From positions 1 through 46,705 of the forward strand of contig NZ_PPRL01000048.1 of the NCBI RefSeq assembly GCF_002902235.1: 46,705 nucleotides of DNA. The letters run 5' to 3'. A program made the translations under genes and the position numbers. The notes under the pieces were generated by a model. That model saw only the letters and a program-made list of their open reading frames with translations. It was not told the DNA's origin and ran no database searches. This stretch comes from Staphylococcus ureilyticus. GTDB lineage: Bacteria; Bacillota; Bacilli; Staphylococcales; Staphylococcaceae. Shown one piece after another: positions 31,890 through 41,549 of the stretch (positions are counted from its first letter, which is position 1; every line of letters starts with the position of its first letter).

Positions 31890-32287
31890 TATGCAATTGC
31901 AAAGCAATAGCGAACCGCTAAGCCTTAATTCGAAGAATTTAGGGGGGCTTATGCAATTGCAAAGCAATAGCGAACCGCTAAGCCTTAATTCGAAGAAGAT
32001 AAGGAATGCCTTTACGGAGTAAATGCATAAGTAGATCTAGCTAAGCAAAGCTTAGAGAACTGCTTTAGGCTTATGCAATTGCAAAGCAATAGCGAACCGC
32101 TAAGCCTTAATTCGAAGAAGATAAGGAATGCCTTCACGGAGTGAATGCATAAGTAGTTCTAGCTAAGCAAAGCTTAGAGAACTGCTTTAGACTTATGCAA
32201 TTGCAAAGCAATAGCGAACCACTGAGCCTTAATTCGAAGAAGATAAGGAATGCCTTCACGGAGTGGAGACATGAGCAGTTCTAGCTA
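31861..32287. repeat. Tandem array of structured intergenic repeats
   Basis: Module A, 39 nt, occurs at 31886-31924, 31946-31984, 32068-32106 and 32190-32228 (the last with four changes). The first two lie in a 60-bp period that is identical over 58 nt. Later copies are spaced 122 bp because module B (about 70 nt) is inserted at 31998-32067 and 32120-32189, with a partial copy at 32242-32287. The linker TTAATTCGAAGAA occurs five times. Module A has three stems: GGCTT/AAGCC outside, ATTGC-AAA-GCAAT and AGCG-AAC-CGCT inside. Module B has two hairpins. It has no ORF or transposase. It does not match the STAR element motif or a CRISPR layout. Family unknown. Confidence 0.88.
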
Positions 32288-32504
32288 ATCAGCGATTTGT
32301 TTATAAATTCATATAAGTTTATTGTTAGGTATCAGTAATTGTTAATAGTGAAATATAATCTTTAGATGTTTAATGGTATCTTTTTGAAGACTCAATAAAT
32401 GAGATTTTAAAGAAAAATTAGTGAAGAAGAAGTGCTTATTTATTATTTTTCATGTAAAATGATTAAGTATATGATTAATATTTTTGATTTAGGAGATAAC
32501 TGAC

Positions 32505-33317
32505 ATGGTAACGCAAGCAGAAGAAATAATTAAATTTGATCACGTATCTTTTAAATATAATAGCGATGAACCACTTGCGTTAAATGATGTATCATTTAGC
32601 ATACCAAGAGGTAAATGGACCTCTATAGTAGGCCACAATGGTTCAGGTAAATCAACGATAGCAAAACTGATGATAGGCATTCAAAAACCTTTTGAAGGCC
32701 AAATTTATTTGAACGGTATAAGCATCAATGATGATAACTTAAATGAGTTAAGACAACATATAGGAATTGTATTTCAAAATCCAGAAAATCAATTTGTAGG
32801 GTCTACTGTAGAATTTGATGTAGCTTTTGGTTTAGAAAATAATGCGATAGCTTACGAAAAGATGCACGAAATTGTACCCAAAGCATTAGCGGATGTAGAT
32901 ATGTTGGATAGAGCCACATATGAGCCGCAATCACTTTCAGGTGGTCAAAAACAGCGTGTCGCAATCGCAGGTGTCTTAGCATTAAATACGGATATCATTA
33001 TATTAGATGAAGCGACATCTATGTTAGATCCAGAAGGCAGAACAGAATTAATTTCATTAATTCACCGTTTAAAAGAAGAAAAAGATGTGACAATCATTTC
33101 CATCACTCATGATTTATCAGAAGCTATAGATGCGGACCATTTAGTTGTTTTAAACCAAGGTTCCTTATATCAAGCGGGTTTGCCTCAAGTTATTTTTAAT
33201 CAAGGAGCGGCACTGACACAAATTGGTTTAGATTTACCGTTTGCAATGAGAATGAGCCAACAACTCTTAGGTGTTACTGACTATATTTCTTACGAAAGGT
33301 TGGTAAGCAAATTATGA
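32505..33317 (+). CDS. ecfA1: ECF transporter ATPase EcfA1 (CbiO-type)
   Basis: 270 residues. ABC ATPase with Walker [10 protein letters not shown] (43-51), Q-loop FQNPENQF, signature LSGGQ (144-148), and Walker B IIILDEAT with catalytic Glu169. With EcfA2 and EcfT it forms the shared energising module that several vitamin- or metal-binding S components (riboflavin, folate, biotin, thiamine and others) plug into. AGGAG precedes the ATG at 32505. The stop overlaps the ecfA2 start by 4 nt (ATGA). Confidence 0.95.
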   Translation: MVTQAEEIIKFDHVSFKYNSDEPLALNDVSFSIPRGKWTSIVGHNGSGKSTIAKLMIGIQKPFEGQIYLNGISINDDNLNELRQHIGIVFQNPENQFVGSTVEFDVAFGLENNAIAYEKMHEIVPKALADVDMLDRATYEPQSLSGGQKQRVAIAGVLALNTDIIILDEATSMLDPEGRTELISLIHRLKEEKDVTIISITHDLSEAIDADHLVVLNQGSLYQAGLPQVIFNQGAALTQIGLDLPFAMRMSQQLLGVTDYISYERLVSKL

Positions 33318-34177
33318 CTGTTAAATTTGATCAAGTATCTTATGTTTATCAAAAAGGAACACCTTATGAGCATCTTGCATTGAAAGACATTGTAACCACT
33401 TTTGAACAAGGAAAGTATTATGCAGTAATTGGTCAAACAGGCTCAGGCAAGTCTACATTAATTCAGCATATTAATGGACTACTCAAACCTTCACATGGCT
33501 CTTTAGAGGTCAATGATGTCCAAATTACACATAAAACTAAAGATAAGTATTTAAAACAAGTACGAAAACGTGTAGGGGTAGTATTCCAGTTTCCAGAATC
33601 ACAACTGTTTGAAGACTCAGTAGAACGAGAAATATTATTTGGACCTAAAAATTTTAATATGCCACTTGAAGAAGTAAAAGTACGGGCATTTCAATTATTA
33701 ATCGAATTCGGTTTTAATAGAGATATACTTGAACAATCGCCTTTCCAAATGTCGGGAGGACAAATGAGAAAAATAGCAATTACTTCTATCTTAGCTATGG
33801 ATCCAGATATTGTCATATTAGATGAACCCACTGCGGGTCTTGATCCTAAAAGTAGAAATCAAATCATGGAAATGTTAAAGAAACTTCAAGTTGAACAACA
33901 TAAAACAATCATATTAGTCACGCATGAAATGAATGACGTTGCAAAATATGTTGATGAAGTAAAAATTATTAAGCAGGGCAAATTAGTTGAAAGCTGTTCT
34001 CCAAGAAAATTGTTTAATGCAAATGACTATGTTAAAGACATGCACTTGGATGTTCCAGACATCGTTAAATTACAGAGAGACATTGAAGCAAAACATCAAA
34101 TTAAATTTGACCGTATTGCATTAACCGAATCAGAATTCACTGAGATGTATAAGGAGTGGCAAAAAAATGAGAGATAA
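33314..34177 (+). CDS. ecfA2: ECF transporter ATPase EcfA2
   Basis: 287 residues. It has Walker [10 protein letters not shown] (40-48), FQFPESQLF after the Q-loop, signature MSGGQ (146-150), and Walker [10 protein letters not shown] with Glu171. It pairs with EcfA1 as a heterodimer. It starts in the ecfA1 stop (4-nt overlap) and overlaps ecfT by 11 nt, so all three subunits are translated in a coupled series. The C-terminal extension beyond about 235 is typical of EcfA proteins. Confidence 0.95.
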   Translation: MTVKFDQVSYVYQKGTPYEHLALKDIVTTFEQGKYYAVIGQTGSGKSTLIQHINGLLKPSHGSLEVNDVQITHKTKDKYLKQVRKRVGVVFQFPESQLFEDSVEREILFGPKNFNMPLEEVKVRAFQLLIEFGFNRDILEQSPFQMSGGQMRKIAITSILAMDPDIVILDEPTAGLDPKSRNQIMEMLKKLQVEQHKTIILVTHEMNDVAKYVDEVKIIKQGKLVESCSPRKLFNANDYVKDMHLDVPDIVKLQRDIEAKHQIKFDRIALTESEFTEMYKEWQKNER

Positions 34178-34973
34178 GTTTATTATAGGACGTTATCTTC
34201 CATTAGACACTTTTGTACATCGTCGTGATCCACGTGCAAAATTAATTTTTGTCTTTTTATTTATTATATTAATATTTTTTGCACATTCATTTTTTACTTA
34301 TTTATGGTTATTTATAATCATTGTAACCATGATGAAAACTGCTCATATAAAAGCTTGGTTTTTAATTAAGGGGTTAACCCCAATATGGATTTTTCTGATT
34401 TTCACCTTTTTAATGCATTTATTTTTAACTAAAGGTGGTATACGGATATTTGAATTCGGTTTTATTTCAATTGATACACATGGTATTTTAGAAGGTATTT
34501 ATATTGTCTTGAGGTTAATGTTTATCATTATGGTGTCTACAATTATGACTTTAACGACAAGTCCTTTAGATCTTACTGATGCATTTGAAAGGTTATTATA
34601 CCCATTAAAGTTGATAAAAATACCTGTACATTTACTGAGTATGATGATGTCAATTGCTTTACGTTTTATTCCAACTTTAATGAATGAACTGGATAAAATT
34701 ATCTTAGCACAAAAATCAAGAGGTTCTGAAATCAGTTCAGGGGGATTAATCAATAGAGTGAGTGCGTTTATACCTTTGTTAATTCCTTTATTTATCTCAG
34801 CTTTCCAAAGAGCTGAAGATTTAGCAATTGCAATGGAAGTACGTGGTTATGATACAAACAAACAGCGAACGAGTTATCGTCAATTAAACTGGCAAAAGTC
34901 TGATAGCTTGTTATTGATATCAATAATACCAATAGTAATAATATTATTTGTGTTAAAGTATATGGGAGTGTAA
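34167..34973 (+). CDS. ecfT: ECF transporter transmembrane subunit EcfT
   Basis: 268 residues with about five to six TM helices. The two short cytoplasmic motifs that couple to the ATPases are visible as AQKSRG (about 176-181) and the later AMEVRGY (about 221-227). EcfT links the ATPases to the S component in the membrane. The start lies in the end of ecfA2, with AAGGAG upstream. truA follows after 3 nt. No S component is encoded in this operon, so the module is of the shared (group II) kind. Confidence 0.94.
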   Translation: MRDKFIIGRYLPLDTFVHRRDPRAKLIFVFLFIILIFFAHSFFTYLWLFIIIVTMMKTAHIKAWFLIKGLTPIWIFLIFTFLMHLFLTKGGIRIFEFGFISIDTHGILEGIYIVLRLMFIIMVSTIMTLTTSPLDLTDAFERLLYPLKLIKIPVHLLSMMMSIALRFIPTLMNELDKIILAQKSRGSEISSGGLINRVSAFIPLLIPLFISAFQRAEDLAIAMEVRGYDTNKQRTSYRQLNWQKSDSLLLISIIPIVIILFVLKYMGV

Positions 34974-34976
34974 AGG

Positions 34977-35783
34977 ATGGTTCGTGTTTTAGTAAATATT
35001 TCGTATCAAGGTAGTCAATTCTTAGGTTTTCAAATTCAAAATAATGGTAGAACGGTACAACAGCAATTTGAAAAAATACTTAAGCGCATGCACAAGCGAC
35101 ATGTTAGAATTCATCCTAGTAGCCGAACTGATCGTGGTGTGCATGCAATAGAGCAATATTTTCATTTTGATTCAGAGCTTAACATTTTACCAGATCAATG
35201 GCAGTATGCAATGAATCGGGCATTACCTGATGATATTTTTGTGAAACATGTTTCATTTGTAGATGCGTCATTCCACTGTAGATATGATTGTGTGGGTAAA
35301 ACTTACCGCTATAAAGTTTATCAATCACCTAATAAAAATCCATTTGAATGTGGTTTGAAAGCACACGTACCTGAAAGTTTAGACTTTGAAAAGATGTCTC
35401 AGGCTGCCAGTTTATTTATGGGTACACATGACTTTACTGGTTTTTGTTCTCAAAAAACAGAAGTTGAAAGTAAAGTACGTACTCTATATGAAAGTAGAAT
35501 CGAAAAAACAGAATATGGTTTTGATTATGTAGTTACTGGTTCAGGGTTTTTATATAATATGGTACGTGTGTTAGTTGCATTTTTAATTGGTGTGGGTAAA
35601 GAGAAATTTCCGCCTGAGTCAGTTCCACAATTATTAAAAGCGAAAGATCGCAATAAAGTTCCGTTTACTGCACCAGCAGAAGGATTATATTTGGAACATA
35701 TATACTTGTCTCCCGAAGCACTCATAAGTGATTTTGGTGAAGACATAAAAATATATCAAAAAAAATCCACACAAAATAGGTAA
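34977..35783 (+). CDS. truA: tRNA pseudouridine(38-40) synthase TruA
   Basis: 268 residues. The catalytic Asp is 52 in [10 protein letters not shown], and the fold motif [12 protein letters not shown] is typical. It modifies uridines 38-40 in the anticodon arm of several tRNAs. GGGAG in the ecfT end supplies the ribosome binding site. It is the last gene of the ecf operon, as in Bacillus (ecfA1-ecfA2-ecfT-truA-rplM-rpsI). A separate promoter for rplM starts 7 nt after its stop, and no strong terminator lies between. Confidence 0.95.
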   Translation: MVRVLVNISYQGSQFLGFQIQNNGRTVQQQFEKILKRMHKRHVRIHPSSRTDRGVHAIEQYFHFDSELNILPDQWQYAMNRALPDDIFVKHVSFVDASFHCRYDCVGKTYRYKVYQSPNKNPFECGLKAHVPESLDFEKMSQAASLFMGTHDFTGFCSQKTEVESKVRTLYESRIEKTEYGFDYVVTGSGFLYNMVRVLVAFLIGVGKEKFPPESVPQLLKAKDRNKVPFTAPAEGLYLEHIYLSPEALISDFGEDIKIYQKKSTQNR

Positions 35784-35789
35784 ATTACA

Positions 35790-35818
35790 TTGACAAAACA
35801 CCATAAAAATTATACGAT
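35790..35818 (+). promoter_or_regulatory. Sigma-A promoter of rplM-rpsI
   Basis: A perfect -35 TTGACA (35790-35795), 17-nt spacer, -10 TACGAT (35813-35818). Start site expected near 35825. Confidence 0.7.
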
Positions 35819-35824
35819 AACTAA

Positions 35825-35985
35825 CGGTATTGTTTTATATCACCCCACGATAAGCCCCGGAATCTTATTGTGTAACAAGATATAGAAGCACGTAGAAATT
35901 ATAAATTAACAAAATAAATGCATTTAAGTTTAAATATCATTTCAATTAGACAAGAAACATTTATTTATTCTAGGAGGACAATTAT
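35825..35985 (+). promoter_or_regulatory. Putative L13-type leader of rplM-rpsI
   Basis: The leader contains an outer stem TATATC/GATATA (35836-35841 with 35879-35884) enclosing a 9-bp hairpin (35846-35854 with 35864-35872, one G-T pair) with loop CCCCGGAAT. Firmicutes L13 leaders (Rfam L13_leader) occupy the same position and are thought to bind L13 for feedback. Membership should be tested with the covariance model. The remaining 100 nt before rplM are AT-rich. Confidence 0.55.
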
Positions 35986-36423
35986 ATGCGTCAAACATTT
36001 ATGGCTAATGAAGCAAACATTGAGCGCAAATGGTATGTTATTGATGCTGAAGGTCAAACACTTGGTCGTTTATCATCAGAAGTAGCTGCTATTCTACGCG
36101 GTAAAAATAAAGTAACTTATACACCACACGTTGATTCAGGTGATTATGTAATTATCATCAACGCTGCTAAAATTCAATTCACTGGTAATAAAGAACAAGA
36201 CAAAATGTATTACCGTCACAGTAACCACCCAGGCGGAATCAAATCAATCTCTGCTGGTGAGTTAAAAGCTAAAAACCCAGAACGTTTACTTGAAAACTCA
36301 ATTAAAGGTATGTTACCAAGCACACGTCTAGGTGAAAAACAAGGCAAAAAATTATTTGTATATGGTGGCGCTGAACATCCACACGCTGCACAACAACCAG
36401 AAAACTACGAGTTACGTGGTTAA
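35986..36423 (+). CDS. rplM: 50S ribosomal protein L13
   Basis: 145 residues. [21 protein letters not shown] and [13 protein letters not shown] are diagnostic. It is an early 50S assembly protein. AGGAGG lies upstream. It is co-transcribed with rpsI (19-nt gap) behind its own promoter and a structured leader, independent of the large ribosomal block. Confidence 0.98.
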   Translation: MRQTFMANEANIERKWYVIDAEGQTLGRLSSEVAAILRGKNKVTYTPHVDSGDYVIIINAAKIQFTGNKEQDKMYYRHSNHPGGIKSISAGELKAKNPERLLENSIKGMLPSTRLGEKQGKKLFVYGGAEHPHAAQQPENYELRG

Positions 36424-36442
36424 TTAAAAGGAGGAAATTACA

Positions 36443-36835
36443 TTGGCACAAGTTGAATATAAAGGCACAGGCCGTCGTAAAAACTCAGTAGCACGTGTAC
36501 GTTTAGTACCTGGCGAAGGTAACATTACTGTTAATCACACTGATGTACGTAGCTACTTACCATTCGAATCATTAATCTTAGACTTAAACCAACCATTTGA
36601 TGTTACAGAAACTAAAGGTAACTATGATGTATTAGTTAACGTTCACGGTGGTGGTTTCACTGGACAAGCACAAGCTATCCGTCACGGTATCGCACGTGCT
36701 TTATTAGAAGCAGATCCTGAATATAGAGGTTCATTAAAACGCGCTGGATTACTTACACGTGACCCACGTATGAAAGAACGTAAAAAACCAGGTCTTAAAA
36801 AAGCTCGTCGTTCACCACAATTCTCAAAACGTTAA
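36443..36835 (+). CDS. rpsI: 30S ribosomal protein S9
   Basis: 130 residues. [19 protein letters not shown] and the C-terminal [12 protein letters not shown], whose last Arg reaches the P-site tRNA, are diagnostic. The start is TTG at 36443, well supported by AAAAGGAGG about 8 nt upstream and by the fixed N-terminus of the family. It ends at a strong terminator (36926-36957). Confidence 0.98.
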   Translation: MAQVEYKGTGRRKNSVARVRLVPGEGNITVNHTDVRSYLPFESLILDLNQPFDVTETKGNYDVLVNVHGGGFTGQAQAIRHGIARALLEADPEYRGSLKRAGLLTRDPRMKERKKPGLKKARRSPQFSKR

Positions 36836-36925
36836 TATATCAAATACTGTGGCGAATACGATTCACCTACAGATTTGTACATTAATTGCTTAAGTAATTG
36901 TTGTTTATATAGCAACAATATTTCT

Positions 36926-36957
36926 AACTTCCCATATTTGTATGGGAAGTTTTTTTT
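36926..36957 (+). terminator. Terminator of rplM-rpsI
   Basis: An 11-bp perfect stem (36926-36936 with 36941-36951), loop TTTG, followed by an unbroken T run to 36957. Confidence 0.93.
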
Positions 36958-37080
36958 GATTTATAAAATATTAAAAAAACAAACTTTGCTACTTTTAAAA
37001 TTCAAAGCATTTGGTTTACTTTAGTAAGTTCAGTTAGTATGAAGTATAATAAAGTAAAAATGGTATTAGAGGTTATACAT

Positions 37081-37953
37081 ATGGCATTCAATAAATTAAA
37101 ACATCTCTTGAAGCAATTGGTTTTCGTGTTAATATTTATTTTTTTAGCTAGTATTATCGTTTTGACTTTGAATCAACTGTTTAACAAAACCCACATTAAA
37201 AACATGTCTAACGAGACATCGATTCCTACATTTTTTTTGCACGGTTTTGCCGGTACAGCTAATTCAGAAAAATACATGGTTAATTCAGCAATTCAAAATA
37301 ATATTACAAATGACGTTGTTGAGGCCAAAGTTTCATCAAATGGAAAGGTGACATTTAATAAAAATATAGTTAACAATATGAAACGTCCGATTATAAAAAT
37401 CATTTTTGAAGATAATGAAGAAAAAGATTTAGAAAAAGATGCGCAATGGATTAAAAATGTTATGATTGCTTTTAATGCAAAATATCATTTTAAAAAATTC
37501 AATTTTGTAGCTCATTCTATGGGAAATCAATCATTTAGTTATTATATGTTAAAGTATGGTGATGATAGTGCCTTACCTAAGTTAAATAAGCAAGTGAGTT
37601 TAGCTGGAAACTTTAACGGGGAAGTGGATATCAATGGTTTGGACTTAAATATATATTTAGATAAAAATGGCAAACCTAACAGGATGTTAAAAGAATATCG
37701 AAATTTATTATCTATGCAAGCGCACTATCCTAGAAATGCTGAAGTGCTTAATATTTATGGAGATTTAAAAGACGGAACCCATTCTGATGGTAGAGTTACA
37801 AATGTATCTTCAGAATCGTTAAGGTATCTCTTGTCAAATCACGTTAAAACTTATAAAACATACAAAGTATATGGACCAAAAGCAGAACATAGTGAGCTCC
37901 ATGATAATAAAAAAGTTACAGATCAAATGAATGCATTTCTTTGGGGCTTATAA
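37081..37953 (+). CDS. Membrane-anchored alpha/beta hydrolase (DUF915-like)
   Basis: 290 residues. An N-terminal TM or signal-anchor is at about 10-31, followed by an extracellular alpha/beta hydrolase. The oxyanion segment FLHGFAGT is at 52-59, nucleophile Ser146 is in VAHSMGNQ, and a late His lies in AEHSELHD. Staphylococcal orthologues belong to the DUF915 group of lipase-like proteins with unknown substrate. I chose the ATG at 37081 (AGAGG upstream, and the basic-hydrophobic start fits). ATGs at 37039 and 37060 have no site. It is monocistronic with a hairpin terminator (37958-37991). Confidence 0.8.
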   Translation: MAFNKLKHLLKQLVFVLIFIFLASIIVLTLNQLFNKTHIKNMSNETSIPTFFLHGFAGTANSEKYMVNSAIQNNITNDVVEAKVSSNGKVTFNKNIVNNMKRPIIKIIFEDNEEKDLEKDAQWIKNVMIAFNAKYHFKKFNFVAHSMGNQSFSYYMLKYGDDSALPKLNKQVSLAGNFNGEVDINGLDLNIYLDKNGKPNRMLKEYRNLLSMQAHYPRNAEVLNIYGDLKDGTHSDGRVTNVSSESLRYLLSNHVKTYKTYKVYGPKAEHSELHDNKKVTDQMNAFLWGL

Positions 37954-37957
37954 ATGA

Positions 37958-37991
37958 AAAAGATAACTCTATGATTTTAGAATTATCTTTT
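37958..37991. terminator. Terminator after the DUF915-like gene
   Basis: Stem AAAAGATAA/TTATCTTTT (37958-37966 with 37983-37991) continued by TCTA/TAGA inside. It lies between convergent genes and may act on both strands. The T run is only the four bases of the 3' arm. Confidence 0.6.
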
Positions 37992-38032
37992 GTACAGTTT
38001 TGAATCCATGTTATTTACTCATTCTAAAAGGC

Positions 38033-39028
38033 TTAAAATGTATTATTTTCAGCTGCTAATAATTGTAGTAAGTTTTTGCGATTTGCTTCACCATATACAT
38101 GTGGCTGTATCATCATTTCATCTGCATTATATTGATTTGCGATAGCTTTAAGTTGAGTGGAAACTTCATTTGGCAAACCAATGATAACACGTGCTTTATT
38201 TTGATGCATTTTTTCTATTTCTCTAGTGGATGGCTGTCTTTGTTGCGCAAATGTAATTGATGGATAATGACTAGGTTGTTTTAAATAATTAATGCGTAAT
38301 AGCCATAGATGAAAAGCTTGTTCTAACTCTTTGATTTTTTGAATGTCATTTGCTGTGATGACAAAAGTTGAAATTATAACATAAGGTGTTCGGTTTGGAT
38401 GAAGTTCTGAAAATAGCTTGCGATAAACAGCGATAGATTGTTTAACTTTATTTTTATTTTTCCCCATTAAAGCGGTGACAAAAGGTAAGCCGTGTTGTGC
38501 AGCGAGTTCAGCGCTATTTTGACTTGTGCCTAATAAATGCATATTAGGTTGCGTTGGGATTAAAGGCGTGGCGTATAATCCAGGAAATCTTTGCTTTTGA
38601 ATGTCATCATTAAAATAGTTTGTTAGATCCAAAATTTGTGTTTCAAAATCAATGTTAGCTGTTTTGTTTTCATTTAACGCTTGATTTACATTTTTAAAAC
38701 TGAAAGAGCGGCCAATGCCTAAATCTACTCTACGAGGGTGACGTCCTTCTAATATTTTAAAGACTTCTGCTATTTTATAAGCACTATAGTGGGGAAGCAT
38801 AACGCCACCACTGCCAATGCGTATTGAAGTCGTATTTTCTAACAAAGCCATCATAATCATTTCTGGAGCACTAGAAGCAACTGACAATACTTTGTGATGT
38901 TCAGCAACCCAAAATCGGTAAAAACCTAATGATTCAGCAAGTTGAGCTAATTCAACAGAATGATTTATCGCTTGAGTGGTGTCACTACCTTCAAATATTG
39001 GGACATAGTCTAGTATACTTAATCGCAT
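38033..39028 (-). CDS. LLM-class flavin-dependent oxidoreductase
   Basis: 331 residues of the bacterial-luciferase-like family. It has LAESLGFYRFWVAEHHKV, the flavin-site region RIGSGGVMLPHYSAYKIAE and GRHPRRVDLGIGRS, typical of the single-component 'MsnO8' type. It uses FMN/NAD(P)H; the substrate is unknown. The start at 39028 is set by AAGGAGAA on its strand and by the RLSILDYVPI start shared with orthologues. The ATG at 39055 would place the Shine-Dalgarno inside the gene. It is divergent from the two reductase genes, with 144 nt between. Confidence 0.85.
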   Translation of the reverse strand: MRLSILDYVPIFEGSDTTQAINHSVELAQLAESLGFYRFWVAEHHKVLSVASSAPEMIMMALLENTTSIRIGSGGVMLPHYSAYKIAEVFKILEGRHPRRVDLGIGRSFSFKNVNQALNENKTANIDFETQILDLTNYFNDDIQKQRFPGLYATPLIPTQPNMHLLGTSQNSAELAAQHGLPFVTALMGKNKNKVKQSIAVYRKLFSELHPNRTPYVIISTFVITANDIQKIKELEQAFHLWLLRINYLKQPSHYPSITFAQQRQPSTREIEKMHQNKARVIIGLPNEVSTQLKAIANQYNADEMMIQPHVYGEANRKNLLQLLAAENNTF

Positions 39029-39114
39029 GTTTACATTCTCCTTCATTACAATCATTTAAGTGCTCTATTCTGTTTATCATAACATGTGGACAAAATATCA
39101 AATAAGCGATTTGA

Positions 39115-39143
39115 TTGATTGCATCACCTCATCACTATAAAAT
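39115..39143 (+). promoter_or_regulatory. Sigma-A promoter of the reductase pair
   Basis: -35 TTGATT (39115-39120), 17-nt spacer, -10 TAAAAT (39138-39143). It lies 30 nt before the start of the first reductase gene. TTGATT is doubled (also 39111-39116). Confidence 0.55.
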
Positions 39144-39172
39144 AGAAGAAAAGATGAAATGGAGGCAAAATA

Positions 39173-40180
39173 ATGAAAACAGAAAGCATTGTATTAGCAA
39201 AACGTCCAGAAGGTATACCTTCGGATGATGTATTTAGATACGAAACTGTTGAAATAGATGAGCCTAGTAAAGATGAGATTCAAATTGAAGCGATATATAT
39301 TTCGGTAGATCCATATATGCGTGGCAGAATGGATGATAGTAAATCTTATATTCAACCATTTCAATTGGATAAACCATTGGCAGGACATATTGTTGGAAAA
39401 GTAATACAATCCAATGCTGATGGTTTTGAACAAGGCGATTATGTTGTAGGTATGCTACCTTGGCAAAAACACACAAATGTATCAGCACAAAGTGTTACGA
39501 AAATTACCCAGCGAGACATTCCACTATACTTATATCTTAGCGTACTAGGTATGACTGGCCAAACAGCATATCACGGATTGCTAAAAATTGGACAACCAAA
39601 AGAAGGGGAAACAGTTGTTGTATCTGCAGCTTCAGGAGCTGTGGGTTCAGTAGTAGGTCAAATTGCTAAACTCAAAGGTGCTCGTGTAGTTGGTATTGCA
39701 GGTGGAACAAGTAAAACAGAATATTTAACTGATCAATTAGGATTTGATGCTAGCGTAGATTATAAAGCTGATAACTTCTCAGAAAAATTAGCTCAAGCGG
39801 TGCCTGATGGTGTAGATGTTTATTTTGAAAATGTTGGTGGACACATTGCAGATGAAGTTATGAAACACTTAAATCAATTTGCTAGAATTCCAGTATGTGG
39901 AGCGATTTCTGGTTATAATGATAAGGGTATCGAGCATGGTCCACGGATTCAACCAATTTTAATAAAATCACAAGCACTTATGAAAGGGTTTGTTGTGGCT
40001 AATTATGCAGACGACTTTAAACAAGCTAGTCAGCAACTTGCACAGTGGGTAAATGAAGACAAAATAAAAACAAAAACTTCAATCGTAGAAGGATTTGAAA
40101 ACGTGCCTAATGCATTTAGAAATTTATTTACTGGAGACAATTTTGGTAAACAAGTGGTCCAAGTATCAGATAATTTATAG
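39173..40180 (+). CDS. NADP-dependent oxidoreductase, MDR superfamily
   Basis: 335 residues, a medium-chain reductase without zinc ligands, closest to the leukotriene-B4 dehydrogenase / 2-alkenal reductase group (YncB/CurA-like). It has [12 protein letters not shown] near the N-terminus and nucleotide motif [11 protein letters not shown] (152-162). Members reduce alpha,beta-unsaturated carbonyls with NADPH. GGAGG lies 8 nt before the ATG. The next reductase gene follows after 17 nt in the same operon, suggesting a shared role in detoxifying reactive carbonyls (inference). Confidence 0.85.
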   Translation: MKTESIVLAKRPEGIPSDDVFRYETVEIDEPSKDEIQIEAIYISVDPYMRGRMDDSKSYIQPFQLDKPLAGHIVGKVIQSNADGFEQGDYVVGMLPWQKHTNVSAQSVTKITQRDIPLYLYLSVLGMTGQTAYHGLLKIGQPKEGETVVVSAASGAVGSVVGQIAKLKGARVVGIAGGTSKTEYLTDQLGFDASVDYKADNFSEKLAQAVPDGVDVYFENVGGHIADEVMKHLNQFARIPVCGAISGYNDKGIEHGPRIQPILIKSQALMKGFVVANYADDFKQASQQLAQWVNEDKIKTKTSIVEGFENVPNAFRNLFTGDNFGKQVVQVSDNL

Positions 40181-40197
40181 CTAAAGGAGATGCACAT

Positions 40198-41205
40198 ATG
40201 AAAGCAATTGGTGCAGACAAACCGTTTACATTAGATGAGGGTAATCAATTTTATGAAATGGATATAAAGACGCCAAAACCTCAGCAGCGTGAGTTATTAG
40301 TACGTTTAACAGCTATTAGCGTTAATCCAGTAGATACGAAAATTAGACAATCGTCTATAAATGAGTCGCCAAGAATTCTAGGTTATGATGCTGTAGGCAT
40401 TGTAGAAGATTTAGGTGAAGATGTTAAACAATTTAAAATTGGAGATGAAGTTTATTACTCAGGCTCACCATCATATCAAGGCTCAAATCAGACCTATCAA
40501 CTTGTTGATGAACGTTTAGTAGCATTAAAGCCAAGTAATATTAGTGATACAGCAGCGGCAAGTTTACCATTAACTGGTTTAACAGCATCAGAGACACTTT
40601 TTGATGTTTTTAATATTTCTAAGAATCCTGAAGAAAATAAAGGTAAATCCTTATTAATAATTAATGGGGCAGGTGGCGTAGGCAGTATCGCGACACAGAT
40701 AGCAAAATATTACGGATTACATGTCATCACCACTGCATCACGTGATGAAACGTATAATTGGTCAAAATCATTAGGTGCGGACATCGTGTTGAATCATAAA
40801 AATAATTTGACAGATGAATTTAAAAAATATGAAATTAGTGAAGTAGATTATATTTTTTGTACTTTTGATACGGACTTATATTATGAAAAAATGATTGAAC
40901 TTGTAAAACCACGTGGTAAAATTGCGACAATTGTTGCTTTCAATCATAAGCAAGATTTGAATTTACTAAAGCCTAAAAGCATCACCTTTACTCATGAATA
41001 TATGTATTCAAGACCTTTGAATCAAACAGAAGATATGGCTATTCACGGTACGTATCTAAAAGACATCACTGATAAAGTAGAATCTGGTGATTATCAACCA
41101 ACAGCAAATGAAGTGTTAAAAGGATTAACAGCAGATAATATTTTTGAGGCGCATAGAAAAATGGAAAATCATAGAATGATCGGTAAATTGGTTATTTCAA
41201 TTTAA
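40198..41205 (+). CDS. Zinc-type alcohol dehydrogenase-like protein (MDR)
   Basis: 335 residues, a quinone-reductase-like MDR. It has [21 protein letters not shown], nucleotide motif [16 protein letters not shown] (155-170), and no catalytic or structural Cys cluster, so it probably binds no zinc despite the family label. Orthologues are annotated as zinc-binding alcohol dehydrogenase family protein. AAAGGAG precedes the ATG. It is second in the operon after the related reductase; the two share fold but little sequence. Confidence 0.85.
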   Translation: MKAIGADKPFTLDEGNQFYEMDIKTPKPQQRELLVRLTAISVNPVDTKIRQSSINESPRILGYDAVGIVEDLGEDVKQFKIGDEVYYSGSPSYQGSNQTYQLVDERLVALKPSNISDTAAASLPLTGLTASETLFDVFNISKNPEENKGKSLLIINGAGGVGSIATQIAKYYGLHVITTASRDETYNWSKSLGADIVLNHKNNLTDEFKKYEISEVDYIFCTFDTDLYYEKMIELVKPRGKIATIVAFNHKQDLNLLKPKSITFTHEYMYSRPLNQTEDMAIHGTYLKDITDKVESGDYQPTANEVLKGLTADNIFEAHRKMENHRMIGKLVISI

Positions 41206-41549
41206 CAAAAGTGAAAAGTATTCTTAACGAAAACACTGTTAGTTATATATAAATTATTGTTAAATCATATGTGATATGCCAAAGCGATTTGATTAAATTA
41301 AGAGCTTTCAAGGAGCAAATACAGTCAAGTTATTATATTTGATTGTTATTTTGCTCCTTTATTTTTTCAACATAACAGTCTATCATATGTTCGGTATCAT
41401 CATTTTCACTTTTGAATATATGTGTGTCTTAAAATAAAAGTTATATATAAATTAAAATGTTAAATGCAATTAAATTCATAAATTACGCATATTAGCACGA
41501 TGTAAGGGTATATGTGACACATAAAGTAAAGGGAGAGTGTCATGTTAAT
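41206..41549 (+). other. Intergenic region, reductase operon to opuD2
   Basis: 344 nt. It holds a terminator (41310-41366), an AT-rich stretch and the opuD2 leader. GGGTAT at 41506-41511 resembles a sigma-B -10, but no GTTTAA-like -35 is at the right distance, so I do not call a promoter. Confidence 0.5.
41310..41366 (+). terminator. Terminator of the reductase operon
   Basis: Stem AAGGAGCAAAT (41310-41320) with ATTTTGCTCCTT (41348-41359, one extra T), extended by TCAA/TTGA, followed by ATTTTTT. It lies 105 nt after the stop. Confidence 0.8.

Larger units (their letters stand above)
31706..32504. other. Long gene-free interval between rplQ and ecfA1
   Basis: 799 nt without a supported coding region. 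In order: about 80 nt of leaderless AT-rich DNA, the rplQ terminator, a CCCCCC/GGGGGG hairpin, the tandem palindromic array (to 32287), then about 215 nt of AT-rich sequence that must hold the ecfA1 promoter. I could not place that promoter convincingly. Confidence 0.7.

Noticed and set aside
31861-32287. CRISPR array or STAR element
   Set aside because: The units are contiguous and near identical, with no unique spacers and unequal periods of 60 and 122 bp. The STAR core motif is absent.
41486-41511. Sigma-B promoter before opuD2
   Set aside because: GGGTAT is present at 41506, but no GTTTAA-like hexamer lies 12-15 nt upstream.
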